A stretch of DNA of 48,887 nucleotides from Shewanella sp. SR44-3 (GTDB lineage Bacteria; Pseudomonadota; Gammaproteobacteria; Enterobacterales; Shewanellaceae), in NCBI RefSeq assembly GCF_014163735.1, contig NZ_JACJDV010000028.1, positions 1 through 48,887 of the forward strand, written 5' to 3'. Shown one piece after another: positions 1 through 8,487 of the stretch (the first letter of the stretch is position 1; each line of letters begins with the position of its first letter). Below the pieces are notes generated by a model that was not told the origin of the DNA, made no database searches, and was given only the letters and a program-made list of their open reading frames with translations. The position numbers and the translations under genes were made by a program.

Positions 1-62
1 GCTGGGAGAGCACCTCCCTTACAAGGAGGGGGTCACTGGTTCGAGCCCAGTAGCGACCACCA
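1..62 (+). tRNA. tRNA-Val(UAC), copy 1, 5' end cut by window edge
   Basis: This is the last 62 nt of a 76-nt tRNA-Val. It is identical to the five complete copies that follow and lacks only the first 14 nt, which lie outside the window. The anticodon loop CTTACAA carries TAC, and an encoded CCA closes the gene. It reads valine codons, chiefly GUA and GUG. Confidence 0.95.
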
Positions 63-104
63 TAGCTTCATTGATGAAGTTATTTTTATGTTGATTACAT
101 CCCA

Positions 105-180
105 GGTCGCTTAGCTCAGCTGGGAGAGCACCTCCCTTACAAGGAGGGGGTCACTGGTTCGAGCCCAGTAGCGACCACCA
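105..180 (+). tRNA. tRNA-Val(UAC), copy 2
   Basis: This is a complete 76-nt cloverleaf. The 7-bp acceptor stem is GGTCGCT with AGCGACC, followed by discriminator A and an encoded CCA. The anticodon stem CCTCC/GGAGG encloses CTTACAA, giving anticodon UAC (Val). The T-arm is ACTGG/CCAGT. It lies 42 nt after copy 1 and is preceded by TCCCA like every other copy. Confidence 0.98.
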
Positions 181-211
181 TGTAATCCAGTAAGTATTGT
201 GTAGAGTCCCA

Positions 212-287
212 GGTCGCTTAGCTCAGCTGGGAGAGCACCTCCCTTACAAGGAGGGGGTCACTGGTTCGAGCCCAGTAGCGACCACCA
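212..287 (+). tRNA. tRNA-Val(UAC), copy 3
   Basis: The sequence is identical to copy 2 over all 76 nt, including the encoded CCA. The spacer to copy 2 is 31 nt, the shortest in the array, and is unrelated to the other spacers except for TCCCA just before the gene. Confidence 0.98.
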
Positions 288-328
288 TTTTCTCATAGAA
301 TAGGTGGACTCGAAGGTAAAATATCCCA

Positions 329-404
329 GGTCGCTTAGCTCAGCTGGGAGAGCACCTCCCTTACAAGGAGGGGGTCACTGGTTCGAGCCCAGTAGCGACC
401 ACCA
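329..404 (+). tRNA. tRNA-Val(UAC), copy 4
   Basis: This 76-nt gene is identical to the other complete copies and has anticodon UAC. It is separated from copy 3 by 41 nt. The short A/T-rich spacers suggest one polycistronic precursor cut into separate tRNAs, which is inferred from the spacing. Confidence 0.98.
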
Positions 405-440
405 TATTTTACTAAGATTTTAAAATAGATTGATATCCCA

Positions 441-516
441 GGTCGCTTAGCTCAGCTGGGAGAGCACCTCCCTTACAAGGAGGGGGTCACTGGTTCGAGC
501 CCAGTAGCGACCACCA
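441..516 (+). tRNA. tRNA-Val(UAC), copy 5
   Basis: This 76-nt gene is identical to the other complete copies, with anticodon UAC and encoded CCA. It lies 36 nt after copy 4. Confidence 0.98.
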
Positions 517-556
517 TATCTCTGTATTCTGTTAGATTATTCTGCGTTATATCCCA

Positions 557-632
557 GGTCGCTTAGCTCAGCTGGGAGAGCACCTCCCTTACAAGGAGGG
601 GGTCACTGGTTCGAGCCCAGTAGCGACCACCA
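557..632 (+). tRNA. tRNA-Val(UAC), copy 6
   Basis: This is the last gene of the array, 76 nt, identical to the others and 40 nt after copy 5. No clear GC-rich terminator follows. A T-rich stretch (about 660-690) lies downstream, and the next hairpin (808-828) belongs to the opposite strand. Confidence 0.98.
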
Positions 633-803
633 TTTCTTTGCTTCAAACAATCCCAATCGTTTTTATTCCAGTTAATGTCTTCTTTTTATTATTCTCTGTG
701 AATTATCCCTGTTAAAAACGTCATCATATCTATTCGTTTGAACACTATTTCTCATTGCTATTTTTTCAAACTTTATTGTTATTATTTTAAATAAAGTGGC
801 AAT

Positions 804-828
804 AAAAAAGCCACTCAATGAGTGGCTT
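804..828 (-). terminator. Rho-independent terminator of the ABC exporter gene
   Basis: A perfect 9-bp stem (808-816 with 820-828, loop 817-819) is flanked on its left by an A-run (804-809). On the minus strand that run is a U-tract after the hairpin, just downstream of the exporter stop codon. The rest of 633-879 is A/T-rich with no visible gene. Confidence 0.85.
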
Positions 829-879
829 AGCTTTGGTGTTTTAGTTTAATGATCCAGTGCCTCTTACCTAAGTAAATAG

Positions 880-2709
880 TTAGTCAACACCGATAAAACC
901 GCCAGTTTGATGAGCCCATAATTGCGCGTATATGCCTTTAGCGTCGATCAACTCTTGATGTGTGCCTTGTTCAACAATCTTACCTTGATCTAACACTATG
1001 AGCCTGTCCATTGCCGCTATGGTCGATAATCTGTGGGCGATGGCAATAACGGTTTTGCCTTCCATTAACTCGTAGAGCGACCCTTGGATTGCCGCTTCGA
1101 CTTCAGAGTCCAGCGCAGAGGTGGCTTCATCAAGTAATAGAATCGGCGCATTTTTAAGTAACACACGGGCGATGGCGATACGCTGTCTTTGGCCACCAGA
1201 AAGCTTAACCCCGCGTTCACCCACTTGTGCATCTAAGCCAACATTGCCGTGGGGATCCGTTAAGTGTTCAATGAACTCATGCGCCTGAGCCTGAGTGATG
1301 GCGGCCATCAAGCGCGCTTCACTGGCATTGGGGTCGCCATAGAGCACATTCTCTCGAATGGATCTGTGCAGTAATGAGGTATCCTGAGTCACCATGCCGA
1401 TGTTGGCCCGCAGCGAGTCTTGGGTAATGTCTGTAATGGGCTGTCCATCTATGCATATTTGCCCTTGCTCAACATCATGAAAACGCATCAACAGATTCAC
1501 TAAGGTGGATTTACCCGCGCCAGAGCGGCCAACAAGCCCCACTTTTTCGCCAGCCTTGATATTAAGATTTAATTCATCAATAACGCCGCTTTGCTCGCCG
1601 TAATGAAAACTCACTCGGTTGAAATCTATTTTTCCTTGGCTGACCACTATGTCTTTCGCGTCTGGCTTATCTTCAATAGCGATAGGCTTAGATAAGGTAT
1701 TCATGCCGTCTGTTACAGTGCCAATATTTTCGAATAATGAACTGATTTCCCACATGATCCACTGGGACATGCCATTCAAGCGCAAGGCCAAACTCACGGC
1801 AATGGCGATAGCGCCGACACTAATGGCATTGTCAGCCCACAGCCAGATGGACACAGCTGCGATAACAAAGGCCAGCACATAGTTGATGATTTGCACTGAG
1901 ACGTTGATCACAGTCACTAAGCGCATCTGTCCATAAACGGTTTTTAGGAAAATCATCATGCTGTCACGGGCATAATCCGCTTCTTGCTTAGTATGGGAGA
2001 AGAGTTTTACCGTCGAGATATTGGTATAGCTGTCGACGATGCGTCCTGTCATGGTTGAGCGTGCATCGGCTTGCTCAGTGGAAATAGCCTTTAACTTAGG
2101 CACTAATTTCCACTGAATCGCCACATAAGCGGTGAGCCAGACAAGCATAGGTAGCATTAAGCGCAGATCGGCGCTGGCTATCATCACTAACATGGAGGTG
2201 AAATACACCAGCACATAGACCAGGACATCGAGTAATTTCATTACGGTTTCACGCACCGCAAGTGAGGTTTGCATCACTTTCGTGGCGATACGGCCGGCAA
2301 AATCATCTTGATAAAACGAAATGCTCTGTTTAAGCAGATACCTGTGAGTCTGCCAGCGAATAGCCATGGGATAATTGCCCAGCAAAGATTGGTAGGCAAT
2401 CGAGGCGTGTAGCCACACCAGCAGTGGGATCACCAGCAAGACGATGACAGACATGGCGATCAAGGTAGTCTTCTCATCTTGCCACAAGGTTTGCGGATCT
2501 TTAGTGACAAGCCAATCCACCAGCTGACCCATAAAGCCGAATAAAGACACTTCGAGCATGGCTAAAATAGCGGTTAATACCGACATGGTGATCAGCAAGG
2601 CGCCAAAACCTTGAGTGTAATGGCGACAGAACGCATACACGCCAGAAGGGGGCTGGCTTGGTTCTTCTGGGGGCAAAGGTTGGGTTAATGATTCAAAAAA
2701 TTTAAACAT
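880..2709 (-). CDS. ABC exporter, fused membrane and ATPase domains (MsbA/multidrug type)
   Basis: This 609-residue protein is a half-transporter of the ABCB type. An N-terminal region of about six membrane segments (roughly residues 35-330) precedes a nucleotide-binding domain (about 355-600). The ATPase motifs are complete: Walker A GRSGAGKST near residue 395, the Q-loop in MVTQDTSLL, signature LSGGQRQR, Walker B ILLLDEATSALD and the switch histidine in AIAHRLS. Such proteins dimerise in the inner membrane and export lipids, drugs or peptides using ATP. The substrate cannot be read from the sequence. The gene stands alone, followed by its own terminator. The start ATG has only a weak GAG-type ribosome site. 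MsbA itself is usually next to lpxK, which is absent here, so this is more likely a multidrug-type paralogue. Confidence 0.92.
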   Translation of the reverse strand: MFKFFESLTQPLPPEEPSQPPSGVYAFCRHYTQGFGALLITMSVLTAILAMLEVSLFGFMGQLVDWLVTKDPQTLWQDEKTTLIAMSVIVLLVIPLLVWLHASIAYQSLLGNYPMAIRWQTHRYLLKQSISFYQDDFAGRIATKVMQTSLAVRETVMKLLDVLVYVLVYFTSMLVMIASADLRLMLPMLVWLTAYVAIQWKLVPKLKAISTEQADARSTMTGRIVDSYTNISTVKLFSHTKQEADYARDSMMIFLKTVYGQMRLVTVINVSVQIINYVLAFVIAAVSIWLWADNAISVGAIAIAVSLALRLNGMSQWIMWEISSLFENIGTVTDGMNTLSKPIAIEDKPDAKDIVVSQGKIDFNRVSFHYGEQSGVIDELNLNIKAGEKVGLVGRSGAGKSTLVNLLMRFHDVEQGQICIDGQPITDITQDSLRANIGMVTQDTSLLHRSIRENVLYGDPNASEARLMAAITQAQAHEFIEHLTDPHGNVGLDAQVGERGVKLSGGQRQRIAIARVLLKNAPILLLDEATSALDSEVEAAIQGSLYELMEGKTVIAIAHRLSTIAAMDRLIVLDQGKIVEQGTHQELIDAKGIYAQLWAHQTGGFIGVD

Positions 2710-2910
2710 CGAATACTCAGCGCATCATTCAATAAAAACAGATAGCTAGGATAACCCAAAATGGATGGCTGTTAATGGGTAAATTTCATTTCCACTTGCC
2801 TAAACGAGTTATTTACCTTATCTGAACATTGAGTTCCGATTTCCGCTAGTGAGCAGCTGTTTATTTCAGTACAGTAGGGCATAGATATGAAATACAGTGG
2901 ATAGAAGCCA

Positions 2911-4548
2911 ATGGCAACTCGCAATGAAGTTCAAGGGCCACATGAAAATAACTGCGTGATAAGTCCAAGTGTATGCCTGCAAGCTAGACTCAGCCGCGAT
3001 GCAAGGTTTGACGGTCAGTTTTTTACTGGAGTATTTTCGACGGGTATTTATTGCCGCTCTATTTGCCCAGCGCCGCCCCCACTGGAGAAAAACGTGCGCT
3101 ATTTTGATTCTGCCATTCAGGCTGCCAATGCCGGGCTGAGGCCTTGCCTGCGTTGTCGCCCCGACAGTGCGCCGCATTCACATGCTTGGCTTGGTACTCA
3201 AACCAGCTTAAAACGTGCCATTAGTCTGATAGAACAAGGCTATTTACGTGGTGATAACTCAGGCTCTGTGGAGTCGTTAGCGCTTAAGTTGGGGATTTCG
3301 AGCCGTTACTTAGCCAAGCTCTTTAACCAAGGTCTGGGAACATCGCCCAAGCGCTTTGCCTTGTATCAACAGTTGATGTTTGCCAAGCAATTGTTACATC
3401 AAACTCAGCTACCCATAACACAAGTTGCAATGGCCGCAGGCTTTAATAGCTTGCGACGCTTTAATGAAGTGTTTCAGCAAGAGTTACAACTGACGCCAAC
3501 GGCGCTACGCAAAGTGTCAGCCAAGGCCCAAACAAATACTCGAAACAATAAGGATGCAGAGGGGGCAATAACCCAAGAGATTTGCCTGTCGCTGGCATTT
3601 CGTCCGCCGCTCAATTGGCACAAAATGTGGGCGTTTTACCAATGTCGTCAAGTGATCAGCATGGAAATTTTAGATGAAGACCAAAGCTATAGCCGCAGCT
3701 TTTGCTTCGATGGGGTAAAAGGCGTGTTCAAGGTGCGTCTCAATGAAACTAAGTTGCAGTTCGACACCCAAATTTATTTACTGCACAGCCAAGATGTGAA
3801 GCAATTACACCCAGTGGTATTGAGGATAAGGCGTCTGCTCGATTTAGATACTGATATGGCATTGATAGCGCAGACCTTTAGTCCGCTTGTTGCCATGGGA
3901 GCAAAGCTTGATGCTGGGTTACGCATTCCTGCGACCGCGAGCGTGTTTGAGGCCGCGTGCCGCGCCATATTGGGTCAACAGGTTAGCGTGCAACAAGCCA
4001 CTAAATTACTCAATACGCTGGTTGAACATTATGGCGAAACCTTTGATCTTAATGGTCAAGTTTGGCGCTTATTTCCAACGCCAGAAGCTGTGGCTAAAGC
4101 GAGCCTTAAAGAATTAAAAATGCCAGGTGCCCGCAAGCTTGCCCTCAATGCCCTTGGCGCTTATGTGCAAGAGCACCCACATTCCACCCCAGATGATTGG
4201 CTTGAGGTTAAAGGCATTGGCCCTTGGACTGTGGCCTACGCTAAGATGCGCGGCTTAAGTGAACCCAATGTGTTTTTAAGTTCAGACTTAGTGATTAAGC
4301 ATAGAGTTTACGGGCTATACGCTAAGGCAGGGGAAATCATTGAAACCCCAAAAGCGTATTTAGCCTTGGCGGCTGACATAGCCAATAAGGTGTCACCTTG
4401 GGGCAGTTATCTCACCTTCGGCTTATGGGATGATGAAGCGCTAATGACGAGTAAGAAAGAGTCGAGCAAGAATGTGGTTAGCAAAAAAGTTATTAACAAT
4501 AAACAACCTAGCCAGAAAGCGTCAAACAAGAAGGAAGCGCTCAAATGA
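2911..4548 (+). CDS. Ada-type methyl sensor fused to AlkA DNA glycosylase
   Basis: This 545-residue fusion joins three modules. Residues 30-90 form the Ada zinc-binding methylphosphotriester acceptor, with its four cysteines at 48, 52, 79 and 82. Residues 95-210 are an AraC-type helix-turn-helix region. Residues 230-515 are an AlkA-type 3-methyladenine glycosylase, with the helix-hairpin-helix motif [11 protein letters not shown] and the expected catalytic aspartate at about 459 in SSDLVIK. By family knowledge, the first cysteine takes a methyl group from a DNA phosphotriester and turns the protein into an activator of alkylation-repair genes, while the C-terminal half excises alkylated bases. 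The C-terminal acceptor domain of E. coli Ada is missing here, but the next gene supplies it. A lysine-rich tail of about 30 residues ends the protein. The ogt gene overlaps by 4 nt (ATGA), so the two are almost certainly co-transcribed. It is probably autoregulated. Confidence 0.93.
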   Translation: MATRNEVQGPHENNCVISPSVCLQARLSRDARFDGQFFTGVFSTGIYCRSICPAPPPLEKNVRYFDSAIQAANAGLRPCLRCRPDSAPHSHAWLGTQTSLKRAISLIEQGYLRGDNSGSVESLALKLGISSRYLAKLFNQGLGTSPKRFALYQQLMFAKQLLHQTQLPITQVAMAAGFNSLRRFNEVFQQELQLTPTALRKVSAKAQTNTRNNKDAEGAITQEICLSLAFRPPLNWHKMWAFYQCRQVISMEILDEDQSYSRSFCFDGVKGVFKVRLNETKLQFDTQIYLLHSQDVKQLHPVVLRIRRLLDLDTDMALIAQTFSPLVAMGAKLDAGLRIPATASVFEAACRAILGQQVSVQQATKLLNTLVEHYGETFDLNGQVWRLFPTPEAVAKASLKELKMPGARKLALNALGAYVQEHPHSTPDDWLEVKGIGPWTVAYAKMRGLSEPNVFLSSDLVIKHRVYGLYAKAGEIIETPKAYLALAADIANKVSPWGSYLTFGLWDDEALMTSKKESSKNVVSKKVINNKQPSQKASNKKEALK

Positions 4549-5111
4549 AGCCAAAAAACCAGATTGATAGCAAGATGCCAGCGCCTGTGATTGAGTTCCT
4601 TGTGAGTAGCCCTGTGGGGCTGTTATCCCTAAAGGCCAGCGGGCTAGGTTTGACCCATTTGCAAGTAAGCTGTTTGGAGGCGGTAAGTCAAATCCTTGAA
4701 GTAAAATCGACCACAGTGTTAGATAGAGATTTAAATCCCCCGATTGATAAAGCATTGGTTGATCAAGGCAGGGCACACCTTGATCTCACCTTAGCTCAAC
4801 TTACAGAGTATTTTGCCGGAAAGCGCCAACACTTTGAGCTCCCCTTAGCACCTAAAGGCACTGAGTTTCAGCGGCAAGTGTGGCAGGCACTAAGTGAGCT
4901 TAACTTTGGCCAAGTGTGCAGTTACTCTGATATTGCCAATCACATTGAACGTCCCAAAGCCGTACGTGCTGTAGGGGCGGCAAATGGCGCCAATCCCATA
5001 GCCATTATCGTGCCTTGTCATCGCGTCATAGGTAAAAGCGGCAAGCTTACTGGCTATGCCTACGGCCTAGACATGAAACAATATTTACTTGATTTAGAAG
5101 GTATTGTTTAA
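4545..5111 (+). CDS. ogt: Methylated-DNA-[protein]-cysteine S-methyltransferase
   Basis: This 188-residue protein repairs O6-methylguanine and O4-methylthymine by moving the alkyl group irreversibly to its own cysteine. The active-site motif PCHRVIG is intact, with the acceptor at Cys158. The preceding helix-turn-helix [10 protein letters not shown] and the [11 protein letters not shown] segment are typical of the family. Its ATG overlaps the stop of the upstream Ada/AlkA fusion by 4 nt, which points to translational coupling. Together the two genes provide every activity of E. coli Ada plus AlkA, partitioned differently. Confidence 0.95.
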   Translation: MKPKNQIDSKMPAPVIEFLVSSPVGLLSLKASGLGLTHLQVSCLEAVSQILEVKSTTVLDRDLNPPIDKALVDQGRAHLDLTLAQLTEYFAGKRQHFELPLAPKGTEFQRQVWQALSELNFGQVCSYSDIANHIERPKAVRAVGAANGANPIAIIVPCHRVIGKSGKLTGYAYGLDMKQYLLDLEGIV

Positions 5112-5281
5112 CCTTGTCTTGTAGCGTCAGCATGTTAGATGACTTAACTTCTGTGCCATTAATGGGTTGAGAGTTAAACATTAATATGACTTGCCTAGGG
5201 AATGCGGTTAATTAATCTGACTCTCAGATTAAAGTGCGTTAAAATGCGCCCCTGAATTCATTTCTTGAGCGCCTTAAATCA

Positions 5282-6562
5282 ATGACCCCAGCTTTCGCCG
5301 CCACATTTGCCGAATTTGGCTTACACAGTGCCTTATTGTCACGTCTTGTCGAATTAGACTATCAAGTGCCAACCCCTATTCAAGCCCAGACCATAGGCAA
5401 TGTGTTAGCGGGTAAAGACTTGTTAGCTGGGGCGAATACTGGCTCAGGTAAAACCGCGGCGTTTGCTTTGCCCCTATTGCATGCTTTGCTTTCAAAGCCG
5501 CTAAAACCTCTTAAGGGTAACGGCGTTCGTGCGTTGGTGTTAGTGCCAACCAGAGAACTTGCTAAGCAAGTGGCGGACAGCTTTAAGTCTTATGCGGTGC
5601 ACACTAATGGCGCCATTAAAGTTGTCGCAGCGTTTGGCGGTGTTTCTGTCAATACTCAGATGTTAGCCTTACGTGGCGGCGCCGATATTGTGGTGGCAAC
5701 GCCTGGCCGTTTGCTCGATTTACTCTCTTCTAATGCACTCAAACTTGCCGATGTCAGCACCTTAGTGCTCGATGAAGCGGACAGAATGCTAAGCCTTGGT
5801 TTTACTGACGAAATCGGTCAGATCTTGGCGCTGCTGCCCAAAAAGAAGCAAACCTTGTTATTCTCGGCAACTTTTCCTGAAGAAGTGCGCCAGTTAACCC
5901 ATGCGCTGTTGAATAATCCAATTGAAATCCAATTGCAAAACCCAGAGTCAAGCACGCTAGTGCAGCGTGTGATGACGGTAAACCGCGACAAGAAAACCGC
6001 CTTATTAGCTCATTTACTCAATGAACATCAATGGCGACAGGTACTGATTTTTGTTGGCGCTAAAAACAGCTGTAATCATCTGGCGCAAAAATTGGCTAAG
6101 CGCGGCATCACCGCTGAAGTGTTCCATGGTGATAAAGCCCAAGGTGCGCGCAGTCGTGTACTTGAAGGCTTTAAAGCCGGCGACATTCAAGTGTTGATCG
6201 CAACCGATATCGCAGCCCGTGGCTTAGACATTGAAAAACTGCCGGTAGTCATCAACTTTGATTTACCCAGAAGCCCCGCAGATTATATGCACAGAATTGG
6301 CCGCAGCGGCCGTGCGGGGGAAGTGGGCTTAGCATTAAGTTTATTGTCACATGATGAATATCATCATTTTTCAGTAATAGAAAAAAAGAACAAAATTCGG
6401 TTGGAGCGTGAGCAAGTGGCGGGTTTTGAAGCCGATGAGCAAATGCCAGAAGCGCTACTCGAGCAGGATAAGCCTATGGCTAAGCCTGAAGGCACGGGAA
6501 AGAAAAAGCGCAAAGCTTTGCCGCAAGCCAATGTGAGCATTTGGGCTAAAAAAGCTGACTAG
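5282..6562 (+). CDS. DEAD-box ATP-dependent RNA helicase (RhlE-like)
   Basis: This 426-residue protein has the full set of DEAD-box motifs: a Q motif (FAEFGL...PTPIQ), motif I GANTGSGKT (residues about 51-58), PTRELA, TPGR, DEAD at 164-167, SAT, and in the second RecA domain ARGLD and HRIGRSGRAG. Such enzymes unwind short RNA duplexes in ribosome assembly or RNA decay. A basic C-terminal tail (KKKRKALP...) probably helps RNA binding. Within the family it most resembles RhlE-like proteins, but paralogues are numerous and I assign no symbol. It is monocistronic, with a 170-nt upstream gap. Confidence 0.92.
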   Translation: MTPAFAATFAEFGLHSALLSRLVELDYQVPTPIQAQTIGNVLAGKDLLAGANTGSGKTAAFALPLLHALLSKPLKPLKGNGVRALVLVPTRELAKQVADSFKSYAVHTNGAIKVVAAFGGVSVNTQMLALRGGADIVVATPGRLLDLLSSNALKLADVSTLVLDEADRMLSLGFTDEIGQILALLPKKKQTLLFSATFPEEVRQLTHALLNNPIEIQLQNPESSTLVQRVMTVNRDKKTALLAHLLNEHQWRQVLIFVGAKNSCNHLAQKLAKRGITAEVFHGDKAQGARSRVLEGFKAGDIQVLIATDIAARGLDIEKLPVVINFDLPRSPADYMHRIGRSGRAGEVGLALSLLSHDEYHHFSVIEKKNKIRLEREQVAGFEADEQMPEALLEQDKPMAKPEGTGKKKRKALPQANVSIWAKKAD

Positions 6563-6656
6563 TTTAGCCTGTTCAAGGTTAGTGTTTAGCCCACTGTGTT
6601 GTGATGTTAGGCGGCTAATATTACGATAAAAGTTCAACGCCAGAGTAGTAGATGAA

Positions 6657-7127
6657 ATGAATGACATTTTTTGGTTAGTCGATGGAAAAATTGCAGGACG
6701 CAGTGGCCCAAATAAAACCCCGTGGGATCTTGCTGACATTAAAGCTGCCGGCATTAAAGCGATAGTGTCGTTGAATGATGCTGCAGAGTGTAATACCAAT
6801 GCCATGGCTGCGGTGGGAATTGTTCACCGGGTATTTACCTTGCCAGATAGCATCCCGCCCACAGATGCAGATTTAGCCACTTGCACTGAAATATTGCCAA
6901 AGGCCTTAGCTTTTATTGACCAATGTGAAGCGGATCACTTGCCTGTGCTTATTCACTGCCGCTCAGGCAAAGACAGGACTGGGCTAATGATGGCCTATTA
7001 TTTGATGCAGCATGGCGCGGCGCCGCTACATGCTGTTAGTCAGGTGCGTAATGTGCGCGATATTGCTTTTAGTGCCGAAGGCTGGGATCAATTTGTGTTT
7101 GATGTGCTCTACGCTTTACAAGATTAA
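6657..7127 (+). CDS. Protein tyrosine / dual-specificity phosphatase-like protein
   Basis: This 156-residue protein carries the cysteine-phosphatase loop HCRSGKDRTG, with nucleophile Cys101 and phosphate-binding Arg107. The upstream D-rich segment (PDSIPPTDAD) could supply the general acid. The size and the N-terminal GRSGPNKTPWDL...KAIVSLNDAAECN pattern fit compact bacterial dual-specificity phosphatases. Substrate and pathway are unknown. It is cytoplasmic, as no signal or membrane segment is seen. It starts 94 nt after the helicase gene. The overlapping ATG codons just upstream leave the exact start uncertain by a few residues. Confidence 0.8.
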   Translation: MNDIFWLVDGKIAGRSGPNKTPWDLADIKAAGIKAIVSLNDAAECNTNAMAAVGIVHRVFTLPDSIPPTDADLATCTEILPKALAFIDQCEADHLPVLIHCRSGKDRTGLMMAYYLMQHGAAPLHAVSQVRNVRDIAFSAEGWDQFVFDVLYALQD

Positions 7128-7405
7128 CCATAGACTCGAATTCAGATAATCATAAGCCATGAATGACTAAGCCAAATGGTTTAAACGAAATAATTTAAGT
7201 TTTGAGCGCCTAAGTCGCTTTGTTGTTTCTGGGTTGTAGGTCGTTTACTCTAGATTGTTGATAGTCCATTGGTTATTGATTTTAATGCCAATGCTGACTT
7301 TAATGTTAAGTGTGATTAACCTCAGGTTTTTGGCTCAAGTAGTACGAGTAAAATTACACGAGAGTGTGATTGTTTTTATATTGTTTAACACAAAGGATCA
7401 AGGGT

Positions 7406-8302
7406 ATGAAAAGTAAGGCGGGTCAATCTCAAGGATTATTACTTTTTCGTTTGAATTACACTCAGCTTTTTGCTTTAGGTACCTTAAAAATTCGTGAGTT
7501 AGTGCCTTATGTGCCACTGGCTAAAATCCCCAAATCTCACCCTCATGTTCTCGGCGCCGCAACTGTTCGCGGTAGTACCATTCCCGTCATCGATATGGCA
7601 GCAGCCATAGGCTTTCGGCCAATTGCTGAAGAAGATAAAGCCAATAGCTATATTATTATTACTGATTGTCAGCGAATGTTGATAGGCTTTATGGTGCGCG
7701 AAATTGATAAAATCATGGAATGTAACTGGCGTGATATCGAAGCTCCTTCTGGCAATTTAGGCGCGAATGCTTTTTTAACTGGCGTCACGCGTTATGAAAA
7801 TCAATTAGTGCAATTGATGGACGTTGAATTACTGCTTTCAAAAATATTTCCTGAAGATCCTAATACAAAACGGGCAGCATTGACCGATATACAGCGAGAG
7901 AAGCTAAAGCCGCTGAAAATCTTACTGGTTGATGACTCAAAAGTGGCCCGCAAACAATTATCAGATGCGCTCGACTCACTTAATATTAGCTATCAGGTGA
8001 CGGCTAACGGACAGGAGGCTCTTGATATAATGCAGCAAGCGGCGGCGAATAATAAACCCATTGATTTATTAGTGAGTGATATCGAAATGCCAGGGCTTGA
8101 TGGTTATGAACTTGCCTTTGCCGTGCGAGATAACCCTCTGCTCGAGCGTGCCTACATTATTTTACACACTTCGCTTTCAAGTGAGATAAGCGTGAGTCAG
8201 GCTAAGCAAGTGGGCGCTAATGAAGCATTAACTAAATTTGATGCTCATGAATTAGTCAATGCCATGCTTAGAGGCGCAAATCAAGTGACTGAACCCGCGT
8301 AA
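7406..8302 (+). CDS. cheV: Chemotaxis coupling protein CheV (CheW domain plus receiver)
   Basis: This 298-residue protein joins an N-terminal CheW-like coupling domain (about residues 5-155; VRGSTIPVIDMAAAIG is typical) to a C-terminal receiver domain (about 170-295). The receiver has the acidic pair in LLVDDSKVARK, the phospho-acceptor Asp225 in VSDIEMPGLDG and the conserved lysine in LTKFDAHE. CheV links chemoreceptors to CheA and may dampen signalling when phosphorylated. I place the start at the ATG preceded by AAAGGA. An in-frame start 12 codons upstream (7370) is possible but has no ribosome site. No other chemotaxis genes are nearby, as is common for CheV paralogues. Confidence 0.93.
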   Translation: MKSKAGQSQGLLLFRLNYTQLFALGTLKIRELVPYVPLAKIPKSHPHVLGAATVRGSTIPVIDMAAAIGFRPIAEEDKANSYIIITDCQRMLIGFMVREIDKIMECNWRDIEAPSGNLGANAFLTGVTRYENQLVQLMDVELLLSKIFPEDPNTKRAALTDIQREKLKPLKILLVDDSKVARKQLSDALDSLNISYQVTANGQEALDIMQQAAANNKPIDLLVSDIEMPGLDGYELAFAVRDNPLLERAYIILHTSLSSEISVSQAKQVGANEALTKFDAHELVNAMLRGANQVTEPA

Positions 8303-8437
8303 CTCACATCAGACCTCTTTCTAAAAGCGCTGCTATCAATGGGTTGTGATTGATATGCAGGCTTATTTCGGTTAGCTTACTTTGTTCGTATGCTGTTATG
8401 GCAGTCGTTAATAAGTTGCTGGGCAACGCTTAGGGGA

Positions 8438-8470
8438 GTACCAATGGAATTGGTATTGCCCATCACAACA
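8438..8470 (+). promoter_or_regulatory. sstT leader: hairpin plus CA-rich stretch
   Basis: A hairpin (8438-8445 with 8449-8456, one G.T pair) is followed by CACAACAA at 8464-8471 and then the ribosome site AAAGG before the sstT start codon. The CA-rich motif resembles targets of the small RNA GcvB, which represses sstT in enteric bacteria. Regulation here is inferred only. Confidence 0.35.
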
Positions 8471-8487
8471 ATAATAAAGGTTTTTAC

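Larger units (their letters stand above)
1..632 (+). repeat. Tandem array of six identical tRNA-Val genes
   Basis: Six copies of one 76-nt tRNA gene are separated by 31-42-nt spacers. The repeated unit extends slightly beyond the tRNA: TCCCA precedes each complete copy, and a T follows the CCA in all six. The rest of each spacer differs. The array may continue to the left of the window. The pattern suggests duplication followed by homogenisation limited to the tRNA and a few flanking bases. Confidence 0.9.

Noticed and set aside
1..632. Regular repeats with 31-42-nt spacers resembling a CRISPR array
   Set aside because: The repeated unit is a full 76-nt tRNA-Val with anticodon and CCA, far too long for a CRISPR repeat, and no cas gene is near.
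2866..3177. Antisense frame of 103 codons opposite the Ada/AlkA start
   Set aside because: It is the shadow of a well-supported gene, has no recognisable domain and no ribosome site.
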